Shown piece by piece: positions 47,850 through 55,659 of a DNA stretch of 64,000 nt (position 1 is its first letter; every line of letters starts with the position of its first letter). A program made the translations under genes and the position numbers. The DNA is from Phycisphaerales bacterium (GTDB lineage Bacteria > Planctomycetota > Phycisphaerae > Phycisphaerales > UBA1924): contig JADZER010000011.1 in NCBI GenBank assembly GCA_020850415.1, positions 1-64,000 of the forward strand. Reading direction: 5' to 3'. The notes beneath the pieces are model-generated. The model worked only from the letters and a program-made list of their open reading frames with translations. It had not been told where the DNA came from and searched no databases.

Positions 47850-49262
47850 TCAGCGCCGGTACATCAGCTGGACCATCCGCTTGAGCGTGGGCGACTTCAT
47901 CCGGTTCATCATCCAGACCTCGGAGGCCCGCTTGGAGAGGAAGCCCATGGTGGGGAAGGAGTGCTGGAGGAACATGACCTTGTGGAGGCGGATCTTGTTC
48001 TGGACGATCAGGGCCCACTCGTTGATCATCTCGCCGGAGCCCTCGCCGACGATGCTCGCGCCGTAGACCCGCCCGAAGGTCGAGGCGTACACCTTGACGA
48101 ACCCGACATCCACCCGCTCGGCGATCGCGGCCCCGTAGTCCTCGTAGCGGAGCTTGATGGTCTCGTATTTGATGCCCCGGGCTTTGAGGTCGGCCTCTCG
48201 CATCCCGACGCAGGAGACCTGCGGCTCGGTGAAGACGGTCCAGGGCACGGCGTACTTCTGGAAGTGGAAGCGCATGAAGAAGGGCATCATGGCGTTCATG
48301 AGGGCGAGCATGCCCTGGTGCATGGCCGCGTGGGTGAGCAGGAAGTGCCCGTTGCAATCGCCGACGGCGTAGATGTTGGGGGCGGTGGTGCGGAGCTGGG
48401 CGTCGACCTCGATGCCGCGTTTGCCGACGCGGATGCCGGCGTTCTCGAGCTTGAGGGCGGAGAAGTCGAACCGGCGCCCGGCGGCGACGAGCAGGCGCTC
48501 GCCGACGAGCTTCTCGTCCTTGTCGGTCCAGAGGGCGACCTTGCCGTCTTCCATGGCGACGCGGGCGATCTTGCGGGCGTTGTAGACGGCGATGCCTTCC
48601 TTCTTGAACTCGGCCTCGACGAGCTGGCCGGCCTCGGGGTCGCCGACGGGGATGAGGTGCGGGTCCATGTGGACGATGGTGGCCTTGCAGCCGAGGCGGC
48701 TGAAGGCCTGGGCCATCTCGCAGCCGATCGCCCCGCCTCCGAGGATCAGGAGCGAGGCGGGGACCTTGTCTAAGTCGAAGATGTTCTCGTTGGTGAGGTA
48801 GTCGATGGTGTCGAGGCCGGGGATGGGCGGGGCCGCGGGGCGGGTGCCGGTGGCGATAAAGACCCGCCTGGCGGTGTAGCGCTTGCCGGCGACCTCGATG
48901 GTGTGGCGGTCGACGAACGAGGCATCGCCCTCGCGGAGGTGGAGGTCGACCTTGCTGAACATGGGCTTGGTCTTGGCGTCGCCGATGTGGACGAGGTACT
49001 CGCGGACCTTGGCGAAGACCTCGCCGACCTCGGGCGGCTGCTGCTCGGCCAGGCCCATGGGGGGGAATTTGGTCACGGCGTGGCGGGTCTTGGCGACGCG
49101 GAGGAGGCTCTTGGAGGGGATGCAGCCGATGTTCATGCACTCGCCGCCGATGGCCCGGCGTTCGATGGCGCAGACCTTGAGGCCCATCTCGGCGCCCATG
49201 ACGGAGACCGCCATGCCGGCGGGGCCGAGGCCGATGGTGATCAGGTCGTAGTCGTACTTCAT
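47850..49262 (-). CDS. Pyridine nucleotide-disulfide oxidoreductase (lipoamide-dehydrogenase-like)
   Basis: This is a class I flavin disulfide reductase of 470 residues. It has the FAD motif YDLITIGLGPAGMAVSVMGAE, the redox-active pair in GGECMNIGCIPSKSLLR, the NAD(P) motif LLILGGGAIGCEMAQAFSRLG, and the second FAD motif NIYAVGDCNGHF. The C-terminal dimer interface differs from lipoamide dehydrogenase: the usual HxHPTxxE is HSFPTMGFLS, so the catalytic His is Phe. It is therefore probably not an E3 subunit; a relation to the mercuric-reductase-like or soluble pyridine-nucleotide reductases is more likely. AAGGGATT lies just before the ATG at 49262. Confidence 0.82.
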   Translation of the reverse strand: MKYDYDLITIGLGPAGMAVSVMGAEMGLKVCAIERRAIGGECMNIGCIPSKSLLRVAKTRHAVTKFPPMGLAEQQPPEVGEVFAKVREYLVHIGDAKTKPMFSKVDLHLREGDASFVDRHTIEVAGKRYTARRVFIATGTRPAAPPIPGLDTIDYLTNENIFDLDKVPASLLILGGGAIGCEMAQAFSRLGCKATIVHMDPHLIPVGDPEAGQLVEAEFKKEGIAVYNARKIARVAMEDGKVALWTDKDEKLVGERLLVAAGRRFDFSALKLENAGIRVGKRGIEVDAQLRTTAPNIYAVGDCNGHFLLTHAAMHQGMLALMNAMMPFFMRFHFQKYAVPWTVFTEPQVSCVGMREADLKARGIKYETIKLRYEDYGAAIAERVDVGFVKVYASTFGRVYGASIVGEGSGEMINEWALIVQNKIRLHKVMFLQHSFPTMGFLSKRASEVWMMNRMKSPTLKRMVQLMYRR

Positions 49263-49412
49263 GGCAATCCCTTGCGTGGTTGCGGGGGCTCGGCGGGACG
49301 CCCCTCCCGGTCGGTTCGGCGCGATGGCCTGCCACTCTTTGGAGGCTCCCCGGGGCGTGGTGGTTTCAGAGGCCGAACGGAATGCGGCGAAGTCCGCCCC
49401 GCCGGGGGGCGA

Positions 49413-50180
49413 CTACTCCCAGAGGAAGGCCGAGAGCCCCAGCCAGTCCGAGATCCCGAAGGCGGTCACGACCCCCGCGCCGAACCCCAGCCCGCTCGCC
49501 CCGGCGCTGACGACGAGCCCGGCGAGGGCGGCCCAGGCGTCGGCCCACCCCAGGCGCCGGTAGCCGCCGATCCGGATCCACTGCAGGCGTTTGAGCCACC
49601 ACGCGAGGTACGACCCGACGCTGAGGATGCACCAGCAGAAAAACCCGGCGAGGACCACCTGGGAGTAGGCCTCGCCGCTGGGGTCCGCGGCCCAGCGGTC
49701 GACCAGCCCCACGATGAGCGCGACGGTCACAAACACGGGGGCGACGAGCCATGGCAGGTGGAGGATCCAGAGCAGCCGCTGCCAGACGACCCGCAGGTAG
49801 TCGCGCCGGTCAGGGTCGCAGCGGCCCCGCCCCAGCGAGCCGATCCAGACGCTCGTCACGACGCCGAGGCACAGCGCGAGCAGCGCGGCGAAGCCCACCA
49901 GAACGCTCTTCGCAACGACCGCGGCTCCGATCGCGTAGACCAGAACGCTCACGGCCCACCACTCCACCCACATGGGCTCCCAATCCCACCGGGCGACGAT
50001 CTCCCTTCTACCCCGATGGGCTGTGATCTGCTTCGCGGTGGCTACCTCCCCGCACTCAGGGCAGACGAGGGACCCGGACCGGCCGGAGGGGTAGCCGCAT
50101 CGCGGGCAGAGGTAGTCCTCCGGCACTACCACGGCACCCATCCCGGCACCCATCCCGGCGCTCACGGCCCGGTCGTCCAT
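49413..50180 (-). CDS. Multi-span membrane protein with N-terminal zinc ribbon
   Basis: Residues about 22-45 (YLCPRCGYPSGRSGSLVCPE, then CG) form a zinc ribbon with two Cx2C knuckles; some five hydrophobic segments follow (SVLVYAIGAAVVAKSVLVGF, LVAPVFVTVALIVGLV, VVLAGFFCWCILSVGSY, AALAGLVVSAGASG). The protein is 255 residues, the same as that at 47009, and similar in layout, so they are probably distant paralogues. TATGGT lies 6 bases before the ATG at 50180. Function unknown. Confidence 0.7.
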   Translation of the reverse strand: MDDRAVSAGMGAGMGAVVVPEDYLCPRCGYPSGRSGSLVCPECGEVATAKQITAHRGRREIVARWDWEPMWVEWWAVSVLVYAIGAAVVAKSVLVGFAALLALCLGVVTSVWIGSLGRGRCDPDRRDYLRVVWQRLLWILHLPWLVAPVFVTVALIVGLVDRWAADPSGEAYSQVVLAGFFCWCILSVGSYLAWWLKRLQWIRIGGYRRLGWADAWAALAGLVVSAGASGLGFGAGVVTAFGISDWLGLSAFLWE

Positions 50181-50186
50181 GCCTAG

Positions 50187-50192
50187 ACCATA
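50187..50192 (-). promoter_or_regulatory. TATGGT, candidate -10 of leaderless mRNA
   Basis: On the minus strand TATGGT ends 6 bases before the ATG at 50180; no Shine-Dalgarno sequence is present. Confidence 0.5.
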
Positions 50193-50250
50193 CCGCCCGC
50201 CGCCCCGCCTGGGATGGTACTCGCGGTGTCACGCCGGGCCGGCCGCACGG

Positions 50251-51645
50251 TCAGCAGCCGGCGGTCCAGGCGTTCAGGAAGACGGTGACATCGAGGGTGT
50301 TGACCTCGCCGTCGCCGTTGAGGTCGGCGCCCTCGTCATCGGCGGCCCAGGCGTTCAGGAAGGCGGCGACATCGAGGGTGTTGACATCCCCGTCGGCGTT
50401 GAAGTCTGCCGCGCATGGCTCGCCGAGCTTGACGACGAAGAGCCCTCTGGCCATGTCGCTTATGAGGACGCTCCCGCTGTCAAAGAACGGGAAGCAGCTC
50501 CAGCTCCCGCCGAACCCGGCCTTGTTCGTTTCCGGGCGTGTATCGAACCAGCCGACGCGGACGAGGTTGGTCGGGTCCGACGCGTCGAGGACCTGCAGGC
50601 CGGAGTTGTAGTTCGCCTGGTAGAGTCGCTGCTGGTGCCAGTAGAGGTTGTGATCGCTCGCGGGGAGCCCGCTGGTTCCCCACCCGACATACATGGGGTT
50701 CGCGGGGTCGGAGACATCGAAGATGTGGGTAGTCGTCTGGTCCCTGCCCTTGACCTCGTCCATCTCGTCGTCCACATAGAAGTACCTGCGGTCGGCGCTG
50801 AGCCAGCCCTGGTGGCAGTACCTCGCCCCGGAGTAGGTGATCTGCGAGATCTGGTACATGTTGGACTTGTTCGTCACATCCAGGACGCGCACCTTGGACC
50901 CGTTGCAGCAGAAGGCGAGCTCCCTGCCGGAGTAGGGCCCGCTGGTGTATGTCACGATCTGGGCGTCGTGCACATAGTGGCCGGTCCAGGCCCCCACGAT
51001 CGTCGGCTCGGTGGGGTTGGCGGTGCTCACCGCCACGAGCCCGCCGTTGGCGATGTTCGCGCCGCACAGGTAGAGGTACCCCGAGTCCGGGTTGGCGGCG
51101 ATGTTGTGGGTCGTGCTGTGCCCCTGCTGGCGTTTGTCCTTGACGAATGTCACGACGCCCTGGTCCACCTGCGACAGGTCCATCACCTGGATGCCGTTCC
51201 CGCTCTCGTTGACGCCGTAGGCGTAGTGCCCGACGACCTTGACATCCCGCCATGTGCTCGTCTCACCCCGCACCACGGCGAGGATCTGGGGGTTCACCGG
51301 GTCGGAGATGTCGACGAAGCCGAACCCCTTGTCCATCCCCATGATGGCGATCTCACGGCCGGTGGGCGATGTGTACCCCCAGCAGTCGTTGCCCGAGCTC
51401 ATGTCGGGCGCGAAATCGGTCAGCGAGAGCCAGCTGAGGAGCGTGGTGCCCCCGGAATCGAACCCCCGGGACGCCGAGCCGCCCGGCCCCAGCGCCGTCC
51501 CGACGATCCCCGGCCCGCGGAAGGGCGGCGACGGATCCGAGAGTTTGCCGAAGTCCCGGTTCCAGGAGCCCGCGTCGTTCTGCCCGAACGCGGCGCCGGC
51601 CGCAGCCAATGCCCCGAACACACCAGCGCGCACAACCATCGTCAT
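50251..51645 (-). CDS. Choice-of-anchor B secreted protein with dockerin-like tail
   Basis: A 464-residue secreted protein with a signal peptide (VVRAGVFGALAAAGAAFG). The body is a beta-propeller of LVIVD-type repeats (GFGFVDISDPVNPQILAVV, IQVMDLSQVD, LVAVSTANPTEPTIVGAW, THIFDVSDPANPMYVGW, LQVLDASDPTNLVRVGWF) that matches the choice-of-anchor B family, in which the same propeller is joined to different C-terminal anchors. Here the anchor (about 410-464) is a GC-type dockerin-like pair, ADFNADGDVNTLDVAAFLNA and LNGDGEVNTLDVTVFLNAW. AGGAG lies before the ATG at 51645, which decides this start over 51705. Confidence 0.87.
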   Translation of the reverse strand: MTMVVRAGVFGALAAAGAAFGQNDAGSWNRDFGKLSDPSPPFRGPGIVGTALGPGGSASRGFDSGGTTLLSWLSLTDFAPDMSSGNDCWGYTSPTGREIAIMGMDKGFGFVDISDPVNPQILAVVRGETSTWRDVKVVGHYAYGVNESGNGIQVMDLSQVDQGVVTFVKDKRQQGHSTTHNIAANPDSGYLYLCGANIANGGLVAVSTANPTEPTIVGAWTGHYVHDAQIVTYTSGPYSGRELAFCCNGSKVRVLDVTNKSNMYQISQITYSGARYCHQGWLSADRRYFYVDDEMDEVKGRDQTTTHIFDVSDPANPMYVGWGTSGLPASDHNLYWHQQRLYQANYNSGLQVLDASDPTNLVRVGWFDTRPETNKAGFGGSWSCFPFFDSGSVLISDMARGLFVVKLGEPCAADFNADGDVNTLDVAAFLNAWAADDEGADLNGDGEVNTLDVTVFLNAWTAGC

Positions 51646-51776
51646 CGTGAAGCTCCTGTGGCGTCTCCCGGGGCGGAGTCTACCCGAAGGGCTCTCCGCC
51701 GCCAAGCCCGCCCTGGGCCCCGATCGTCGCTATCCTGTCCCGAAACCCACAGCAATAGCCACCACGGAGGGTGGAC

Positions 51777-53930
51777 ATGACAGACGCGCCACGACGGAAA
51801 CGACGCCCAAGCTCATCCCCGACCTCTGCCGGGCCGGTACGCGCCCGGGCGACGGCCGAGACGATGGCGCTGAAGCAGCGCGATATCTCGGTCTCGGAGT
51901 TCTTCGCCAAGAACCGGCACCTCCTGGGGTTCGACAACCCTCGCAAGGCCCTCCTGACCACGATCAAGGAGGCCGTGGACAACTCGCTGGACGCGTGCGA
52001 GGAGGCGGGGATTCTTCCGGATATTGAAGTCCGCATAGAGGAGCTGGTGGCGCCGCCGAGCCCCACCAAGCCCGGGCGCTACCGGATCACCATCACCGAC
52101 AACGGGCCGGGGATCGTCCGCAAGCAGATCGAGAACATTTTCGGGCGTTTGCTGTATGGGTCGAAGTTTCACCGGCTGAAGATGAGCCGGGGGCAGCAGG
52201 GGATCGGGATCTCGGCGGCGGGGATGTACGGGCTGATGACCACGGGCAAGCCGATGGTGATCCACTCCAAGCCGCACAAGGGGAAGCCGGCGCACCACAT
52301 CGAGCTGGCGATGGACACCTCCAAGAACAAGCCGGAGGTGACGGTGGATGTGGAAACCGACGAGTTCCCGGCGACGAGTTCCGGCACGGGGACGCGGGTG
52401 GCGATCGAGCTTGAGGGCCGGTATGTGCGGGGGAAGACCTCGGTCGAGGCGTACCTCGAGCAGACGGCGATCGCGAACCCGCACGCGGAGATCGTGTTCA
52501 TCCCGCCGGATAAGGCGTTCACCGCCGAGGACGCCGAGAGCGCCGAGGGAGACCAGGGCGTCTTCGGCTCGGACTCCACCGCTTCAGCCTCGGCGTCCCC
52601 GGCGCTCTCGGCGGAAAGAAGCGAACGCCCCGCTGTGGTCCGCACCACCGAGCACGCGGACCGCATCGTGTATCCCCGCGCCGTGGCCGAGCTGCCGCCG
52701 GAGACCGAGGAGATCAGGCCGCACCCCTACGGCGTGGAGCTGGGGCGTTTCCTGCAGATGCTGAAGAACACCGAGGAGAAGCAGCTCACGGGGTTTTTCA
52801 AGAACGAGTTCTGCCGCGTGCCGCCGGCGGTCGTGGCGGAGGTGACCAAGAGCGCGAGCAGCAAGGCCAAGACGCTGACGGGGGGGACCTATGTCTCGAC
52901 GGTGGACCACGCGGCGGCGGAGCGGCTGTACCGGGCCCTGCAGGACGCCAAGCTGCGCAGCCCGCCGACCGACTGTCTGGCGCCGATGGGCGTGCGGACG
53001 ATGCTGGCGGGGATGCTCAAGGGCGTGAAAGCGGAGTTCTACGCCGCGAGCACGCGCGACCCGGCGGTGTACCGGGGGAACCCGTTCCAGATCGAGGCGG
53101 CGATCGCGTTCGGGGGGGAGCTGGCGGGGGACCAGCCGGCGCGGGTGATCCGGTTTGCCAACCGCGTGCCGCTGCTGTACCAGCAGTCGGCGTGCAGCGC
53201 GTTCAAGAGCGTGACGGAGACGGCTTGGAAGAACTACGGGCTGAGCCAGCCGCGGGGCTCGGCGCCGGTCGGCCCGCTCGTCGTGATGATCCACATGGCG
53301 AGCGTGTGGGTGCCGTTCACGAGCGAGAGCAAGGAGGCGATCGCGGACTACGACGAGATCCGCAAGGAGATGAAGCTGGCGCTGCAGGAGTGCGGGCGCA
53401 AGCTCGGGTCGTATGTGCGGCGGCGTCAGCGCATGAAGCGCGAGAGCGAGAAGCGGGATGTCTTCGAGCGCTATATCGGCGAGATCGCCAAGAGCTGCGA
53501 GGCGCTGACGGGGACGCAGGCGGCGCAGGTGTACGACGCCCTCCTCAAGCAGGCCAAGCGGCGGACCGAGATCGCCGACGCGGTGCTCGATGAGGACGGG
53601 AAGATCATCGCGTTCGCGGACGGCAACGGGCGGCTGGATGATGACGACGGGGTGATCATCGTGGATCCCAACGGGGGCCCGCCCCCGCCCGCCGGCGGCG
53701 ACGCGCCGGCCAAGGCCAAGCCATCCGCCGACGAGCCCACAACGCCCGCCAAGAAGTCCAAACGCCCCCGCGCGGCGGCCGCACCGAAGCAATCGCCCGC
53801 CGCGACGCCCGGCAAGAAGACTCCAGGCAAGAAGAAGTCAAGCGCCCCGACAACGCCCACCGAACCCACCAAGCAGCCCAAGCCCCGCATGCGTCTGGGC
53901 GCGGACGGCACGCTTTTCGAGGTCGCGTGA
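51777..53930 (+). CDS. top6B: DNA topoisomerase VI subunit B
   Basis: Subunit B is the ATPase half of type IIB topoisomerase VI, which relaxes and decatenates DNA by double-strand passage. In this 717-residue protein the GHKL ATPase motifs are complete: KEAVDNSLDACEEAGI (Mg/ATP Asn), ITITDNGPGIVRKQIENIFG, LLYGSKFHRLKMSRGQQGIG and SGTGTRVAIEL. The transducer domain follows, with NRVPLLYQQSACSAFKSVT and the Lys-containing end. Residues about 249-290 are encoded by an inserted repeat, and the last 100 residues are a basic Pro/Lys/Ala tail. The ATG at 51777 is spaced 6 bases from GGAGG; the GTG at 51771 is too close. Subunit A is 290 bases downstream. Confidence 0.92.
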   Translation: MTDAPRRKRRPSSSPTSAGPVRARATAETMALKQRDISVSEFFAKNRHLLGFDNPRKALLTTIKEAVDNSLDACEEAGILPDIEVRIEELVAPPSPTKPGRYRITITDNGPGIVRKQIENIFGRLLYGSKFHRLKMSRGQQGIGISAAGMYGLMTTGKPMVIHSKPHKGKPAHHIELAMDTSKNKPEVTVDVETDEFPATSSGTGTRVAIELEGRYVRGKTSVEAYLEQTAIANPHAEIVFIPPDKAFTAEDAESAEGDQGVFGSDSTASASASPALSAERSERPAVVRTTEHADRIVYPRAVAELPPETEEIRPHPYGVELGRFLQMLKNTEEKQLTGFFKNEFCRVPPAVVAEVTKSASSKAKTLTGGTYVSTVDHAAAERLYRALQDAKLRSPPTDCLAPMGVRTMLAGMLKGVKAEFYAASTRDPAVYRGNPFQIEAAIAFGGELAGDQPARVIRFANRVPLLYQQSACSAFKSVTETAWKNYGLSQPRGSAPVGPLVVMIHMASVWVPFTSESKEAIADYDEIRKEMKLALQECGRKLGSYVRRRQRMKRESEKRDVFERYIGEIAKSCEALTGTQAAQVYDALLKQAKRRTEIADAVLDEDGKIIAFADGNGRLDDDDGVIIVDPNGGPPPPAGGDAPAKAKPSADEPTTPAKKSKRPRAAAAPKQSPAATPGKKTPGKKKSSAPTTPTEPTKQPKPRMRLGADGTLFEVA
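52521..52614. repeat. Inverted-repeat insertion inside top6B
   Basis: ACCGCCGAGGACGCCGAGAG (start of the left arm, 52521-52548) and the arm at 52588-52614 are inverted repeats matching at about 24 of 27 bases. The stretch stays in frame and encodes an Ala/Glu/Ser-rich segment at about residues 249-280 that topoisomerase VI does not normally have. Confidence 0.75.
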
Positions 53931-53974
53931 TGAGCAGCCTGCACATCACGCCCGGCGCCGCGCATTGGACGCCG

Positions 53975-54205
53975 CACCCCGAAGGGGTGCTCTTGAGTAG
54001 CCGGGTGTGGAGCCCGCGCAGCGGCGACACGCCCGGATCGACGCCGCCACAATTCACGGATCCCGGAGGGGTCCTCTTGCCGCACGCACCACCAAGAGCA
54101 CCCCGCCGGGGTGCCGATCGCAGATTCTGACACTGTCCGGGGGTGCCCGACGCTGCGCGTCTCTCACCCCCGGCTACTGAAGCTCACCCCTCCGGGGTGA
54201 GAAGC
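53975..54205. repeat. Inverted pair of about 60-bp repeats between top6B and top6A
   Basis: CCCCGAAGGGGTGCTCTTGA at about 53979 begins a 60-base unit that reads on through GAGTAGCCGGGTGTGGAGCC and GCGCAGCGGCGACACGCCCG. The sequence ending at 54200 is, when inverted, nearly the same (CCCCGGAGGGGTGAGCTTCA, AGTAGCCGGGGGTGAGAGAC). The middle holds further short palindromes (CCCGGAGGGGTCCTCTTG and CAAGAGCACCCCGCCGGGG). This 290-base gap has no gene. Confidence 0.75.
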
Positions 54206-54219
54206 CAACGAGACCCGCC

Positions 54220-55395
54220 ATGGCCAAGAAGACCACCGGCAAGAAGACCGCGACCAAGGCCGCCTCCCCACCCACCCCCGCGAAGCGGGAGTCCCCCTGG
54301 GCTCACCGCGACACCAAGACCGCGGCGAGCCTCCAGACCCTCGCCGACGCCGTCGTGAAGTCCGCCCTCTCCGGGCGCGAGCCCAAGTTTGATGTCCCCA
54401 CGCGGGCCGCGTCCAACACGCGCTGGAACAAATCCCGCGGCATCCTCCAGATGGGCCCCGCCGTCAGCAGCCGCGAGCTGTTCAACCTCGGCCAGGCCCG
54501 CAACTTCATGCAGACCCTTCTGCACGGCCAGGGCATCCAAGCCCTGATCGCCGAGGGCAAGACCTCCAGCCTCCGCGGCATGTTCTACAAAGGCCTCCAC
54601 ACCATCCAGGGCACCAAGGAGAAGACCTTCGACGACCAGACCGAGAGCGACAAGGTGCTCGAGGACCTCGAGGTGACGCTCGGGGCGCTGCGGGAGGAGC
54701 TCCATGTCTTCGCCAAGAAGCGCGGCACCATGGTCGGCAACATCACCGTCATCGACTCGGGCGACGAGATCAACTGCCGGCGGATGGGTTCGGGCGGGTA
54801 CGCCATCCCCTCGATCTGCGAGCCCGAGGTCATCCAGTTTAAGGATGTGGGCGCCGACTTCATCCTGCATGTCGAGAAGGACACGGTCTGGCAGCGCTTC
54901 AACGAGGACCGGTTCTGGGAGACGCACAACTGCATCCTGACCGAGGGCTCGGGCCAGCCGACGCGGGGCGTGCGCCGCATGCTCCACCGGCTGCACAAGG
55001 AGCACGGCCTGCCGGTCGTCTGCCTGCTCGACTGCGACCCCTGGGGGCACTACATCTACAGCGTCATCAAGCAGGGCTCGATCAGCCTCGCGTTCGAGAG
55101 CGAGCGGCTGGCGATCCCCGAGGCCAAGTTCCTCGGCATCCGCGCCAAGGACTACGAGCAGTGTGAGCTCTCCGACGATGTCCAGATCACGCTCAACGAC
55201 CGCGACATCGCCCGCGCCAAGCAGATCCAGGAGTATCCCTGGTTCAAGGACAACCGCCAGTGGCAGCGTGAGATCAACAAGATGCTCGCGAACGGCTTCA
55301 AGATGGAGGTCGAGTCGCTGATCACCAAGGACATCAGCTATGTGACCGAGACCTATGTGCCCGAGCGGCTGAAGGCGGAGGACTGGCTTGGTTAA
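54220..55395 (+). CDS. top6A: DNA topoisomerase VI subunit A (Spo11-like)
   Basis: Subunit A is the DNA-cleaving half of topoisomerase VI and the relative of Spo11. The 391 residues begin with a basic Lys/Ala/Pro tail of about 25. The winged-helix segment KTSSLRGMFYKGLHTIQG holds the likely catalytic Tyr (about Tyr123). The Toprim domain shows FILHVEKDTVWQRF (Glu about 219) and LPVVCLLDCDPWGHYIYSV (Asp about 271 and 273), the metal-binding Glu and DxD. The end (EYPWFKDNRQWQREINKML, KMEVESLITKDISYV) is also family-like. It is transcribed with top6B across a repeat-filled 290-base gap. Archaea, plants and a minority of bacteria have this enzyme. Confidence 0.93.
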   Translation: MAKKTTGKKTATKAASPPTPAKRESPWAHRDTKTAASLQTLADAVVKSALSGREPKFDVPTRAASNTRWNKSRGILQMGPAVSSRELFNLGQARNFMQTLLHGQGIQALIAEGKTSSLRGMFYKGLHTIQGTKEKTFDDQTESDKVLEDLEVTLGALREELHVFAKKRGTMVGNITVIDSGDEINCRRMGSGGYAIPSICEPEVIQFKDVGADFILHVEKDTVWQRFNEDRFWETHNCILTEGSGQPTRGVRRMLHRLHKEHGLPVVCLLDCDPWGHYIYSVIKQGSISLAFESERLAIPEAKFLGIRAKDYEQCELSDDVQITLNDRDIARAKQIQEYPWFKDNRQWQREINKMLANGFKMEVESLITKDISYVTETYVPERLKAEDWLG

Positions 55396-55402
55396 AGCGC
55401 CG

Positions 55403-55581
55403 CTCAACGCCGTGAACTTCCAGCGTTCTCGGTGCGTCTTTGGCACCGGCATGGTCGAGCGTTGAAGCAGAAAGAGGGGAAGAGCCCTCTCCCCAACCCT
55501 CTCCCGCGGGGCGCGGGAGAGGGGGTCGGATGGCGACCCGCGATGAATACTGGCTTGGCGTCCGAAGTTCACGGCGTTGAG
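55403..55581. mobile_element. MITE-like element, copy C (179 bp, 18-bp TIRs)
   Basis: The element is bounded by perfect 18-bp terminal inverted repeats, CTCAACGCCGTGAACTTC (55403-55420) and its complement (55564-55581). Inside are GGCATGGTCGAGCGTTGAAG, GAAGAGCCCTCTCCCC and a palindrome of CCCTCTCCCGCG type. It has no open frame of its own. Copies with partial ends lie at 18025-18201 and about 35425-35515. It lies 7 bases after the top6A stop. Confidence 0.85.
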
Positions 55582-55588
55582 TGCCACA

Positions 55589-55616
55589 GGTCAACCTCGG
55601 CTTTGAGAGGTTGACC
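55589..55616. promoter_or_regulatory. Perfect 10-bp stem-loop upstream of dinB-like gene
   Basis: GGTCAACCTC pairs with GAGGTTGACC around the 8-base loop GGCTTTGA. It may be a terminator without a T-run for top6A, an operator, or the mark of an old element end. Confidence 0.5.
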
Positions 55617-55659
55617 AGTGCCGCCCCTCCCACCACGCTCGACCTGCAGGAACACCATC

